DNA from: Promethearchaeota archaeon
GTDB taxonomy: Archaea; Asgardarchaeota; Lokiarchaeia; Sigynarchaeales; SOKP01
NCBI GenBank assembly: GCA_030605085.1
Contig: JAUWBH010000007.1
Span: 4,489 to 68,488 of the forward strand
Length of the DNA: 64,000 bases
Direction: 5' to 3'
This document shows, piece by piece, positions 1-8,391 of the stretch. Position 1 is the first letter of the stretch; each line of letters opens with the position of its first letter. Position numbers and translations under genes: made by a program. The notes below the pieces were generated by a model, which searched no databases, had not been told where the DNA came from, and saw only the letters and a program-made list of their open reading frames with translations.

Positions 1-2
1 TT

Positions 3-608
3 AATGCTTCTAACAACGATGTTGAAATTATCATTAGGAACTCGTCAGATATTATTGTTAAAGATCATTTGAAAATAAAATATCTTAGTATACTTGATAG
101 TCAAAATATTGAAGTTAAATATAACCTTGTTTCTAGTTTGGAGATTTTTGACTACAAAGAATTAGAGATTAATAATTGCTCTATTAATTCCAATTTCGAA
201 CTTTCAGGGTGTTTTGGAGTAAAAATTTACGAGTGTTCTATTTCAAAATTAAAATTCCATCGAAGTTATAACAATTTAATTAAGGACTGCACAATTATGA
301 GTTTAAAAAACATTCACAGTAGAGCAAATAAATTTGAACATAATAAACTTCCTCAAAAATATGTGGATCAATTATTAAAAGATCCTATGGATTTTCGATT
401 TATTAAATTGATCGTCTTAATTAGTATCGTGATAATCATTATATCTTTTTTATTTGCGTACATTTTTATCGGTCGTTTAATATTTATTATCATTCTGGTT
501 GGTATGGCAGGACTCATATCAGTTTTAGCTATAATTGTTTTCTATTTCAATGAAAAAAGACTCTCTGAAGAAATTAAAAATAGTTATCCCCAAAATAAAA
601 TAATTTAG
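3..608 (+). CDS. Membrane-anchored protein, 5' end outside window
   Basis: The frame is open from base 3, so this is the C-terminal 201 residues of a longer gene. A TTG at 69 is the first start-like codon but lies inside the reading. The visible part has short alternating polar/hydrophobic stretches rich in Asn, Ile and Ser, as in a right-handed beta-helix. Two hydrophobic segments follow (about 416-490 and 475-555 in DNA coordinates), then a short charged tail. I infer a surface or envelope repeat protein anchored by its C-terminus. The family is not recognised. Confidence 0.6.
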   Translation, partial: NASNNDVEIIIRNSSDIIVKDHLKIKYLSILDSQNIEVKYNLVSSLEIFDYKELEINNCSINSNFELSGCFGVKIYECSISKLKFHRSYNNLIKDCTIMSLKNIHSRANKFEHNKLPQKYVDQLLKDPMDFRFIKLIVLISIVIIIISFLFAYIFIGRLIFIIILVGMAGLISVLAIIVFYFNEKRLSEEIKNSYPQNKII

Positions 609-639
609 AGGAGAAAAGTAAAATTAAAATGGGAACATA

Positions 640-909
640 ATGGATTATATCGATGTGATTAAGAGGATTATTCTTGTACATTGTGCTCGAGGTTTTACAC
701 GGTGCGAGAAATGTAGAAAATTGAAGGAGGAGGGAGAAAAATACTGTTTGATTAAGGTTTTTTTAAAAGCTGGTAATATCGCACGACCTATGACGGAAAT
801 AGTCTATAATGATAAAACCATCTTGTGTGAGTATGATGTTAAAAAAGTATTTAAAGACGAAATAGAAGCAAAAGAGTATGCAGAAAAAAATAAAATAGAA
901 TTTAGGTAA
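640..909 (+). CDS. Small cysteine-containing protein, unknown
   Basis: An 89-residue soluble protein with Cys15, Cys22, Cys25 and Cys36 in a basic N-terminal half, a possible small metal-binding site (CEKC at 22-25). The C-terminal half is charged and helical. It starts at ATG 640, 31 bases after the preceding stop, with GAGGAG near 608 rather far upstream. It could be cotranscribed with the membrane protein before it. No family recognised. Confidence 0.6.
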   Translation: MDYIDVIKRIILVHCARGFTRCEKCRKLKEEGEKYCLIKVFLKAGNIARPMTEIVYNDKTILCEYDVKKVFKDEIEAKEYAEKNKIEFR

Positions 910-975
910 TTTAATTAAAGATATTAAAGAAAAAACTCTTAAAGGTCAATTAAATGCTATATGGAGGTAATTGAA

Positions 976-1086
976 GTGGATCATTTTAATGTAATTAAAA
1001 AAATACCTTATATACAACAGAAACGACCACCCTTAGGCCCAAGAAAAAAATCCAGTGAATATATTAAATTAAAAGAAAATTATTAA
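976..1086 (+). CDS. 36-residue basic small protein before psmB
   Basis: A GTG start at 976 is preceded at ideal spacing by GGAGGT (963-968). An ATG at 961 in the same frame would bypass that site. The peptide is Lys/Pro-rich with a PPLGPRKK motif and ends 23 bases before psmB, so it may be the first gene of that transcript. Support rests on the ribosome binding site and on spacing only; function unknown. Confidence 0.45.
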   Translation: MDHFNVIKKIPYIQQKRPPLGPRKKSSEYIKLKENY

Positions 1087-1109
1087 GTTATAAGTTCTTA
1101 GTAGAAATT

Positions 1110-1817
1110 ATGAGAAATAACTTATTAAAGGTCGCTGATTCTAAGTTTTTAAAGGAATCTGAAACTCAATTAATAGACCGTAAAGAATATTGGGAAAAAA
1201 ATTCGATCTTTAATACTAATTTAAAAACAGGGACGACTACTGTAGGCTTAACGTGTAAAGATGCTGTTATATTAGGAACTGACAAAAGAGCTACTATGGC
1301 ATATTTTATAGCAAGCAAAACTGCTGAAAAGTTACATCGAATTCAGGATCATTGTTGGATGACAATTGCCGGTTCCGTCGCAGATGCGCAATATCTCATA
1401 GATGTTTTAAGAGCTCAAAGCTTTATTTATTCGTTAGAAAAAGAAAAACCAATACCAATTAATGTTGCAGGAAGGATGTTGTCAAATATCCTCTATAGAT
1501 ATAAAATGTTTCCATTTCAAGTTGGACTCATTATAGGTGGAGTTACTGAAGAAGAAGGGCCTGTAATTCTTGATATTGGTTCATATGGGTCAATTTTACC
1601 CGAAAAATATTGTTCAGTTGGAAGTGGACAAAATTTTTCTTATGGTGTCTTGGAAGCCAAATATAAAGACAATTTAACCATTGAAGAAGGAAAAGAAATC
1701 ATAAAAACGGCAATATCGGCATCTTTAATTCGAGATGTGATGAGTGGTAATGGAATCGATATTGTGGTTGTCAAAAAAGAAGGTCCAGCAGAAAGGGAAT
1801 TTATTCCGATAAAATAA
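1110..1817 (+). CDS. psmB: Proteasome beta subunit
   Basis: Catalytic subunit of the archaeal 20S proteasome, an N-terminal nucleophile hydrolase. The autoprocessing motif TGTTTVG places the nucleophile at Thr42. Relative to Thr42 as residue 1, the family's Asp17 and Lys33 fall at Asp58 and Lys74, and the GSG turn of the active site is present near 171. The fold is full length (235 residues). The 41-residue propeptide is longer than in many archaeal beta subunits. No alpha subunit lies in the window. Start ATG 1110 follows a 36-residue small ORF. Confidence 0.95.
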   Translation: MRNNLLKVADSKFLKESETQLIDRKEYWEKNSIFNTNLKTGTTTVGLTCKDAVILGTDKRATMAYFIASKTAEKLHRIQDHCWMTIAGSVADAQYLIDVLRAQSFIYSLEKEKPIPINVAGRMLSNILYRYKMFPFQVGLIIGGVTEEEGPVILDIGSYGSILPEKYCSVGSGQNFSYGVLEAKYKDNLTIEEGKEIIKTAISASLIRDVMSGNGIDIVVVKKEGPAEREFIPIK

Positions 1818-2031
1818 AATAACCTAAGTATATTTTTTACTTGTTTTTGCATCAATAATTTTTCTTCAATTTATTTAATTATTCCTCAAGAATAAAGTTT
1901 AAATTTGTTGATTATACTAATTTTAGTGATTTTAGTAATTTTTAATAATAATAACATATCTTAAAAAATAAATCAAAAAAAAAAGATAGAGAAATTAACA
2001 TACAAATTAACATTGCTTTATTGAAGAAAAA

Positions 2032-2760
2032 ATGACTTACAAAATACTAATCGACTTGTCTCATAACGAGCAATTAGAGGAATTCCCAGAATTTTCGTTA
2101 GGGGAAGACGATTACGATGTTGATTATGTTGATAAGAACGAAAGTCCTATAAATTTTGACGATTTAGAAGACTTTGATATACTTTTTCTCGGTGATATTA
2201 AACATACTAAAAACAAAAAGAGTACATTTACTCCCGATGAATTAAAAGCAATAAAAAAATTTGTAGGTGAAGGAGGCGGTCTTTTATTAACATCTGGTCC
2301 CGGAGGAGATCAAGATTTACCAATGAAACAAGGTTCTATTAGAGTATTATATAAATTAACAGGGGTTCGAAGGTTTTGGAACGGACATTTATTAGAATCT
2401 TCTTCAAATTTTTTAGTTAAAAAGAAAAATTTACGAATCACAGAATTGTTTTCTCACCCAACCACCAAAGGGATAACAGAATTGGTGTTCTCTAATTGTA
2501 CGTTTTTTAATTTAACCGAAGAAGAAGTTGAGGATATTATCGTCACTTCAGAGAAAGCGGAATTTAAATATTTATCTGATGGCGAAATTAGTGTAGTGGG
2601 GCCAGTTCCTATTTGTGTAGTTTCACAGTTTTTTAATGGAAGGTGCGTCACGTTAGGCTCTTCAGAATGGATGATTGAAGATTCAGACTTTGGAATAGAT
2701 GCTGGAGACAACCTCAAATTCTTAGAAAATGTTATTAAGTGGCTATCCTTTGAAATCTAA
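2032..2760 (+). CDS. GIFT-domain protein, IFT52-like
   Basis: A 242-residue cytosolic protein with a class I glutamine-amidotransferase-like (DUF4350/GIFT) fold. It shows 'KKFVGEGGGLLLTSGPGG' near 80-96, a central variable region, 'VSQFFNGRCVTLGSSEWM' near 198-215, and a terminal DN-xxx-LENVIKWL motif. This order matches the N-terminal GIFT domain of eukaryotic IFT52. There is no Cys-His-Glu triad of a true amidotransferase, so a binding rather than catalytic role is likely. It stands alone between psmB and the radical SAM gene; partner unknown. Confidence 0.7.
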   Translation: MTYKILIDLSHNEQLEEFPEFSLGEDDYDVDYVDKNESPINFDDLEDFDILFLGDIKHTKNKKSTFTPDELKAIKKFVGEGGGLLLTSGPGGDQDLPMKQGSIRVLYKLTGVRRFWNGHLLESSSNFLVKKKNLRITELFSHPTTKGITELVFSNCTFFNLTEEEVEDIIVTSEKAEFKYLSDGEISVVGPVPICVVSQFFNGRCVTLGSSEWMIEDSDFGIDAGDNLKFLENVIKWLSFEI

Positions 2761-2786
2761 TCGATTTAATTCAAATTTTTTATACT

Positions 2787-3899
2787 ATGGTTTTTAAAAT
2801 TTTACGTCCAGATTCTCATTCTGTCTGGAAAAACGAGAAGATAGTTGAAAGATTTTCTTATTATAGAGGAATCCTTGACGGAAAAAGGTTAGCAAGGTTT
2901 TTAATTGCTAAAAGCGTAGAATGTACTTTTAATAAAAACGATTCAATTGAGAATTTAGAACGACAATTAAAAGAAAAATCTTCAGAGTTCAAAAAACTTA
3001 TGAAAAACGATTTCGAAAATCTTAAGAATCGCGAACTTCAAAAAAATTCCTACATAGACTTAGCAGAATCAATAGCTAATAAACACCTTGAAAATTGCAT
3101 CTTCTGCGAAAGGCAGTGCAAAATAAATAGAATTGATGGAGAAAAAGGATATTGCTTAATACCAAGCGATTCCTATGTTTCCTCGGCTTTTTTGCATTAC
3201 GGAGAAGAATCCGTACTTGTACCAAGTGGAACAATTTTTTTTCAAGGTTGTAATTTTGCGTGTGTATTTTGCCAAAATTCCGATATTTCCCAAACATGGA
3301 AAGGAAAAAGAGATATTGAAGATATTGCTCAAAAAGTTTCCAAAAAACAATTAGCCGCAATTGCAGACAAACTAGTGGAAAAAGGAGCTTTTAACATTAA
3401 TTATGTCGGAGGTGACCCAATCCCTAATCTCCATACTATAATTGGCAGTTTAATGCATCAGAGATCCAATATTTGTCAACTATGGAATTCAAATTTTTAT
3501 TTAACTAACGATTCCTTATCACTGATTATTGATCTTATGGATTTCTGGTTACCCGATTTTAAATATGGAAACAATGAATGTGCTGAAAAATATTCGGGAA
3601 TTAAAAATTATTACGGTGTTGTCTCTCGCAATCATAAAAGAATACACAATGAAGGGAGTGGAGAAATAATCATTCGACATCTCGTTATGCCGAATCATGT
3701 TGAATGCTGTTCAAAACCAATTTTAGATTTTGTAGCAGAAGAAGTACCTAAATGCGTCCTTAACATCATGGGCCAGTTCCGCCCAGTATTCCACAGTCAT
3801 AAATATCCTGAAATAGATCGTAGACCTAATTCAGAAGAAATGCAGGAAATCAAGAATTACGCAGATAAATTAGGAATTTTATGGAGGCCCGTATCCTAA
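2787..3899 (+). CDS. PflX-like radical SAM protein
   Basis: A 370-residue radical SAM enzyme. The cluster motif CxxxCxxC is at Cys155, Cys159 and Cys162 (GCNFACVFCQ). An extra Cys set lies before it (Cys104, Cys107, Cys111, Cys123), as in the PflX/COG1313 group related to pyruvate formate-lyase activating enzymes. The first ~95 residues are a charged helical extension. The target protein is unknown and no glycyl-radical enzyme is nearby. A decayed copy of its 3' end follows at about 4090-4175. Confidence 0.85.
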   Translation: MVFKILRPDSHSVWKNEKIVERFSYYRGILDGKRLARFLIAKSVECTFNKNDSIENLERQLKEKSSEFKKLMKNDFENLKNRELQKNSYIDLAESIANKHLENCIFCERQCKINRIDGEKGYCLIPSDSYVSSAFLHYGEESVLVPSGTIFFQGCNFACVFCQNSDISQTWKGKRDIEDIAQKVSKKQLAAIADKLVEKGAFNINYVGGDPIPNLHTIIGSLMHQRSNICQLWNSNFYLTNDSLSLIIDLMDFWLPDFKYGNNECAEKYSGIKNYYGVVSRNHKRIHNEGSGEIIIRHLVMPNHVECCSKPILDFVAEEVPKCVLNIMGQFRPVFHSHKYPEIDRRPNSEEMQEIKNYADKLGILWRPVS

Positions 3900-4056
3900 T
3901 TTTTTAAATAATTCTGACAATTTTAATTCTTTATAATGTCTTTCTAAGGTATTGGTAATTCTTTCTAATATATCCAATGCAACTTGTTTACCTTTTTGCC
4001 CTCTTGAACTCTTATAACCCACATAATAAGGCTTTAATCCAATAATTGAACTAAAA
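3883..4056 (-). pseudogene. Gene fragment, unknown family
   Basis: A minus-strand reading of about 55 codons with no start, encoding Lys/Arg-rich helical sequence (for example 'GYKSSRGQKGKQVALDILER'). It ends at a stop inside the 3' end of the radical SAM gene and is bounded on the other side by an 18-base poly-T run (4062-4079). It reads like a real protein tail, but no family was recognised. Together with the PflX relic, this 400-base gap looks like an insertion or rearrangement scar. Confidence 0.3.
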
Positions 4057-4089
4057 AATTATCTTTTTTTTTTTTTTTTTAAAGATTTA

Positions 4090-4175
4090 TTGCAATACAA
4101 GGCATTTAGTTATCCAGAGATTAAGTAAAGGATTATGCAGACAAATTAGGAATATTATTTAAACCCGTTTCCTAA
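4090..4175 (+). pseudogene. Decayed duplicate of the radical SAM 3' end
   Basis: Translating this stretch gives 'SYPEIK' and then, in one frame, 'VKDYADKLGILFKPVS' followed by stop. The intact gene ends with KYPEID and then 'IKNYADKLGILWRPVS' and stop. The intervening codons are deleted and a stop interrupts the join. This is a truncated second copy of the C-terminus of the gene at 2787-3899. Confidence 0.65.
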
Positions 4176-4308
4176 AATATTTTTAACTCTTTATTTGTTT
4201 TATCTATGATCATTTCTTAATTCGTTAAAAAGAAAAACCTAAAAGTTATCAAATATTTCTAAATTTAACTATTGCTTAACTTATAAAACAGATTGGAATT
4301 GAATTTAT

Positions 4309-5418
4309 ATGGGTCTTAAATTAGAAGATGTAAAAGGCCTCGGAAAAAAAGCTAAAAGTCTTAAAGAGACGGGAATTGATTCTGTTGAAAAATTAGCTAA
4401 CGCTAAACTTGAAGAATTGTTAGAAATCAAAGGGATTGGAGAAGCCTCCGCCCAAAAATACATTGATAATGCAAAGGAATTATTAAGTGAAAAACCTGCC
4501 GAAACAATTTCTGAAGAAAAAGAAGTTATCAAAGAAGAAGATGAAATAGAAAAGGAAGTTCAAGAAAAACTTAAAAAACTTGAAGAAAAGAAAAAGAAAT
4601 TACAAGGGAAAAAAGCTGAGGAGGGAGATTTTATTCTCGTAAAAATTACAGCGAAGACCCATAAAGGAAAAATATTTCAGGTATCTTCAGTAGAAGACGC
4701 TAAAAAAGCAGGAATTTACGACGAAAAAAGAGAACATCTATACACTCCCGAATTTGTAATTGTTGGAAAGCCTGGATTTTTAAACGAGGGCTTGACTGAA
4801 ACAATAACACAAATGAATTACTTTGAAAAAAAATCTGTGAGAATTCCCCCAACTAAAGCGTTTGGGAAAAGAGATCCTAAAAGAATTGAAAGAATTGGTA
4901 TCACGAAGTTTAAAAAGTTAAATGAGGGAAAAAATCCCGAAATCGGACAAGATTTTACCAAAAAAGATGGTCAAAAAGGAACAGTTATAAGGGTCTCCCA
5001 AGGTAAAGTCATTATCGATTATAATCATCCTTTAGCTGGACAGAGCGTTGATTACAATTTAGAGATTATTGATAAGATTGAGGATTTTGGCGATAAAATC
5101 GAATATTTCATGATTAATAAGGGAATTCCTAAAGAACATGTAAAAGAATTCAAAATAAATTACAACATAGAGCATAAATCTATTGAATTCACAATTCCTA
5201 AAACATTTCTATTTCAAAATCTAACTTACGTTAAATTTGCTCTCGCAATGGATTTGCAAACTCATATGAGTGATGAAATTGACGATGTTAAATTTATTGA
5301 AATTTACGAAAAAATGCCTGTTCCTCCGCAACCATCAGAATCAGTTATGAAAAAAGTTGAGAAATTCAATAAAGAACAGCAAGAAGAACAGCAAGAAAGC
5401 GAACAAGAAGCAAAATAA
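4309..5418 (+). CDS. HhH-fused FKBP-type peptidyl-prolyl isomerase, SlyD-like
   Basis: A 369-residue protein in three parts. Residues 1-60 form paired helix-hairpin-helix motifs (GLGKKAKSLKETG, IKGIGEASAQKYI). Residues 62-102 are a charged coiled-coil linker. From about 105 comes an archaeal long-type FKBP domain with an insert-in-flap region, including 'IPPTKAFGKRDPKRIERI' and 'YNHPLAGQSVDYNLEI'. FKBPs of this type catalyse prolyl isomerisation and act as chaperones. HhH domains usually bind DNA or protein, and their fusion here is unusual. TTATAAAA at 4281-4288 lies about 24 bases before the ATG, suggesting a leaderless transcript. Confidence 0.85.
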   Translation: MGLKLEDVKGLGKKAKSLKETGIDSVEKLANAKLEELLEIKGIGEASAQKYIDNAKELLSEKPAETISEEKEVIKEEDEIEKEVQEKLKKLEEKKKKLQGKKAEEGDFILVKITAKTHKGKIFQVSSVEDAKKAGIYDEKREHLYTPEFVIVGKPGFLNEGLTETITQMNYFEKKSVRIPPTKAFGKRDPKRIERIGITKFKKLNEGKNPEIGQDFTKKDGQKGTVIRVSQGKVIIDYNHPLAGQSVDYNLEIIDKIEDFGDKIEYFMINKGIPKEHVKEFKINYNIEHKSIEFTIPKTFLFQNLTYVKFALAMDLQTHMSDEIDDVKFIEIYEKMPVPPQPSESVMKKVEKFNKEQQEEQQESEQEAK

Positions 5419-5473
5419 TATAGAAAACAACAAATAATCTTTTTTGAATTATATTAAGCAATTTTAATTCTCG

Positions 5474-6295
5474 TTATTTACTTATTCCTTCTATTTCACC
5501 TACCTTCAAATGTTCATTTTTTAATTTTCTATATTCTCCCAAAATTAAATTGCATATTTTAGATACGGGATTTCCACTACACTGCCAATTAGAAAACTCT
5601 GGAAACGAACCTGGGTCGACAACAAATAATTTTTTTGTTTTTTCTTCTCTAACAATATCCAAATGGCCAAATAATAAATCGTATTTTGTTTTCCATTTCA
5701 TAATAACATCTTCTATATCATTGGATGTATCCATTTTTTTCATTTTGGAATGTTCGTTTTTTAGAGGAAGTTTTTCTAAAGTACATATTTCATTGTCAAT
5801 AAAATATACGATATAATGAGTACCTTTAATAAATTTTTCTAAATAAATAATCTCGTTAGCTATAGAATTTAAATCCTCAAATGAATTCACTACCTTAACT
5901 CCTATACTTCCAGAACCCATTAGTGGTTTTGTTATTAATGGAAAATCTGTTGGTTTTAGATTGTTTTTTAACGCTTCTAAAGTACCTAAATAAATCTGGG
6001 GATACAGCAGATTGGCATTCTTTATTAAAAAATGAGCTTCCAAACGATCTTTGTGCTTATGACTAATTTCTGGATTTGGTATTACTGGAATATCGTTTGC
6101 GACTAAGTAATAACCCGCATAAAGAAAAATTAGTTGTTTTGATTTCATTACATAAAAATCGTTTTCAAAAAGTGACTCGTTAATACATAGATTTTCAGCC
6201 GTATAAATTTTAACTTTATTTCCTTTATTTTCTAAATAATCTTTCATTTTTCCAGTAAACATTGTTGTTCGTTTAGATAAAATTCCAATTTTCAT
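5474..6295 (-). CDS. ATP-grasp protein, ITPK/RimK-like (copy 1)
   Basis: A 273-residue ATP-grasp fold. There is an N-terminal alpha/beta domain, 'PLITKPLMGSGSIGVKV' (ATP-binding Lys and glycine-rich loop) near 140-155, and 'VVDPGSFPEFSNW' near 224-237 in place of the usual acidic/Asn metal site. This is the most diverged of four ATP-grasp genes within 9 kb. It lies 26 bases downstream of copy 2 and is probably cotranscribed with it. The substrate cannot be read from the sequence; an inositol phosphate kinase, glutathione-synthetase-like or RimK-like ligase role are alternatives. Confidence 0.7.
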   Translation of the reverse strand: MKIGILSKRTTMFTGKMKDYLENKGNKVKIYTAENLCINESLFENDFYVMKSKQLIFLYAGYYLVANDIPVIPNPEISHKHKDRLEAHFLIKNANLLYPQIYLGTLEALKNNLKPTDFPLITKPLMGSGSIGVKVVNSFEDLNSIANEIIYLEKFIKGTHYIVYFIDNEICTLEKLPLKNEHSKMKKMDTSNDIEDVIMKWKTKYDLLFGHLDIVREEKTKKLFVVDPGSFPEFSNWQCSGNPVSKICNLILGEYRKLKNEHLKVGEIEGISK

Positions 6296-6321
6296 TTTTT
6301 TTATTCCTAAGCTATTTTTTT

Positions 6322-7170
6322 TTATTTTCTAATTTGGTTTAGTAAAAAATCTCCCATGATTTTTGGACCTTTTTTGATATAGTTGAAGTTTGGGGTGGAA
6401 TTAATATCAGTTATATAAAATTCGTTTTTAGTTTTGAGAAAATCTATTGATGATAATTTCAAATCTATAGCTTCCATTGCCTTATATGTCAATTCTTCTA
6501 ATTCGGGAATTCTCTCGATTCTTTTCCTCGTTTCCATTTTATTAGGGTTAACCAAAACTGGTAATTGCCTATAAAAATAAAGATCTTCGCCAAAAGCATA
6601 CACTTTATATTCCCATTTGCTTTTAATAAATTTCTGGTAGTAGAGATAATTATATTGCTCTTTACACCCTTTTGCTTCATTTAAAGCTCTACTATCGCTT
6701 ACGTGTAAATGGCCATTAATCTTTTTAATTTGCGGTTTAAAGGAATAATTTTTTTGATCAATAATGTTTTTTATAATGAAATCGTCAAATGGGGGAGGCG
6801 AGCTTGAAGGATTTAAAGAGAAATCGGGTACAGTAATTCCTGCTCTTTTTAAAAAAACGCTATTCATAAATCTATGAATTGCCAACCAAATTCCTTTATA
6901 AGAATTTATAACTGGAATAGATGTTTCTTCTTCAATCAATTTAACTAAACTCAAAATAAGTTGTCCTTTTCCCTTAACGAAAAAAAGATCTTCATCAAAT
7001 TTAATGTCAGAACAGTTTAATATATAAGATTCTTCAAAATAAACTTTAACATCAGCTTTAGTTCTTAAGTATTTTAGAAATTCTGAAATGTTTTTCTTAA
7101 GAATTTTTGAAAAAAAGTGATATTTATCGGTTATTATTCCAATTTTAGGCTTTTTCATAAAAAAGTACAT
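6322..7170 (-). CDS. ATP-grasp protein, ITPK/RimK-like (copy 2)
   Basis: A 282-residue ATP-grasp protein. It shows 'YKVYAFGEDLYFYRQLP' (central strand and nucleotide contact) and the metal-site motif 'ITDINSTPNFNYI' near the C-terminus, with Asp and Asn as in active ATP-grasp enzymes. The glycine-rich loop is weak, with 'FKPQIKKINGH' at that place. An alternative start is Met5 (7158), directly before the first beta strand. It is divergent from copy 3, with an AT-rich promoter region (7171-7379) between them. Confidence 0.7.
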   Translation of the reverse strand: MYFFMKKPKIGIITDKYHFFSKILKKNISEFLKYLRTKADVKVYFEESYILNCSDIKFDEDLFFVKGKGQLILSLVKLIEEETSIPVINSYKGIWLAIHRFMNSVFLKRAGITVPDFSLNPSSSPPPFDDFIIKNIIDQKNYSFKPQIKKINGHLHVSDSRALNEAKGCKEQYNYLYYQKFIKSKWEYKVYAFGEDLYFYRQLPVLVNPNKMETRKRIERIPELEELTYKAMEAIDLKLSSIDFLKTKNEFYITDINSTPNFNYIKKGPKIMGDFLLNQIRK

Positions 7171-7379
7171 TCGTTTTAATATATAATTAATACGATTTTA
7201 TCCTTTTATGTATTGTTTGAGTTGCTTTTTTTATATTATATTTAAAAGATATTTATTGAAATTAACGAATTGAAAATTTAGTCCGATCACGAACATAATT
7301 AATTTCTATTTTATAAATAATCAATATATTTATATAGAATGAATTTCATTAAAGAATTCAAACTAATAAGCGTTTTTTT

Positions 7380-8309
7380 ATGGCGTTAAAAAACCAGAAA
7401 ATCGTTATTGGTTCAATTTGCAACAGGGACCTTGAAGTTCTAGAGAATATCAAGAAATTCTCTAAGTTATATTACAATATAAAGATCGTAAATCTCTTAA
7501 AAAAAGGGTCTGATTCTTTTAATCTAAAATATTTCAAAAAAAAGTTAAAAAAATACCCGATTTTATTTCTTATCATTAAACTTTTTTCTGAAGAATCTAA
7601 TCAAGAAATATACGATGTTCTTAAAATTTACGCACCAGATATCCCTATATTGAATAGTATAAGGGCTGTTAAGACTTGTGAAAGCCGAAAAGAAACATTC
7701 AGACTAATTGAACAAAAATACAATAAAATTTCCTTCCCAAGGGTCTATTATTCTATTAAAGATGCTTACCAAGCAGTTTCTAACGGAATCCCAATAATTA
7801 TTAAATTAGACACTCATAATATTAGAAATTTATCTAAATTCGACCGAATTGTTGGAGTTGCTAAAACACCCGACGATTTTCTAAAAATTTTAAAAGGGTA
7901 TAATATTGAGAATAATATTTTATTTTTTCAGGAATACTTAGGGAAAATTGATATCGTTCATAAAGTATATGTTATTGATCGCTATGTTCAAACAATAACA
8001 TCGCGCAATCTTTTAAAGCAACCAAAATTAACGCCTGTAGAACTGGTACATATCAGAGTTCCAATTGATAAAGATTTAAAGAGACGAATTAGAAGATTAG
8101 GTCGAAAATTTGGAATGACTATATTTGGCGTTGATTACGTATTAAAAGATGGTGTTCCCTATATTGTAGATGTTAACGATTTTCCGAGTTTTAGAAATAT
8201 TCCGGAAGCAGTAAGTTTAATCTCAGAATATATTTATAAATTTCTAGATGCCAGGCGAACTCTGACTAAAATTCCGATGAGTTTAAAAGTCAAGACATAT
8301 ATGGAGTGA
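7380..8309 (+). CDS. ATP-grasp protein, ITPK1-like (copy 3)
   Basis: A 309-residue ATP-grasp protein with 'IPIIIKLDTHNIRN' (ATP Lys), 'ILFFQEYLGKIDIVHKVYVI' (hinge) and 'GMTIFGVDYVLKDG' followed by IVDVNDFPSF. This resembles the 'FGID...DINAFPGY' end of ITPK1 inositol phosphate kinases, and Asp and Asn of the metal site are kept. It stands next to convergent ino1, which suggests but does not prove an inositol phosphate substrate. An IS605-type hairpin follows 5 bases after the stop. Confidence 0.75.
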   Translation: MALKNQKIVIGSICNRDLEVLENIKKFSKLYYNIKIVNLLKKGSDSFNLKYFKKKLKKYPILFLIIKLFSEESNQEIYDVLKIYAPDIPILNSIRAVKTCESRKETFRLIEQKYNKISFPRVYYSIKDAYQAVSNGIPIIIKLDTHNIRNLSKFDRIVGVAKTPDDFLKILKGYNIENNILFFQEYLGKIDIVHKVYVIDRYVQTITSRNLLKQPKLTPVELVHIRVPIDKDLKRRIRRLGRKFGMTIFGVDYVLKDGVPYIVDVNDFPSFRNIPEAVSLISEYIYKFLDARRTLTKIPMSLKVKTYME

Positions 8310-8313
8310 ACTA

Positions 8314-8333
8314 CTCCTGCCTGAAGTCAGGAG
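8314..8333. repeat. IS200/IS605-type end hairpin or terminator
   Basis: CTCCTG, an eight-base loop, then CAGGAG. The surrounding 'ACTACTCCTGCCTGAAGTCA' and GGAGCTTCCT match the style of hairpins at the ends of IS200/IS605 elements. No transposase is adjacent. It is either a solo element end or a terminator serving the convergent ATP-grasp and ino1 genes. Confidence 0.5.
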
Positions 8334-8391
8334 CTTCCTACAAGTCCGTAAAAAATAAAATAAATAAATACCTTAAATTTTATCCTTAATA

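Noticed and set aside
1640..1855. 71-residue minus ORF over psmB
   Set aside because: Shadow of the proteasome gene; no start signal or family.
2032..2760. Active glutamine amidotransferase
   Set aside because: The nucleophile Cys and catalytic His-Glu pair are missing at the expected places.
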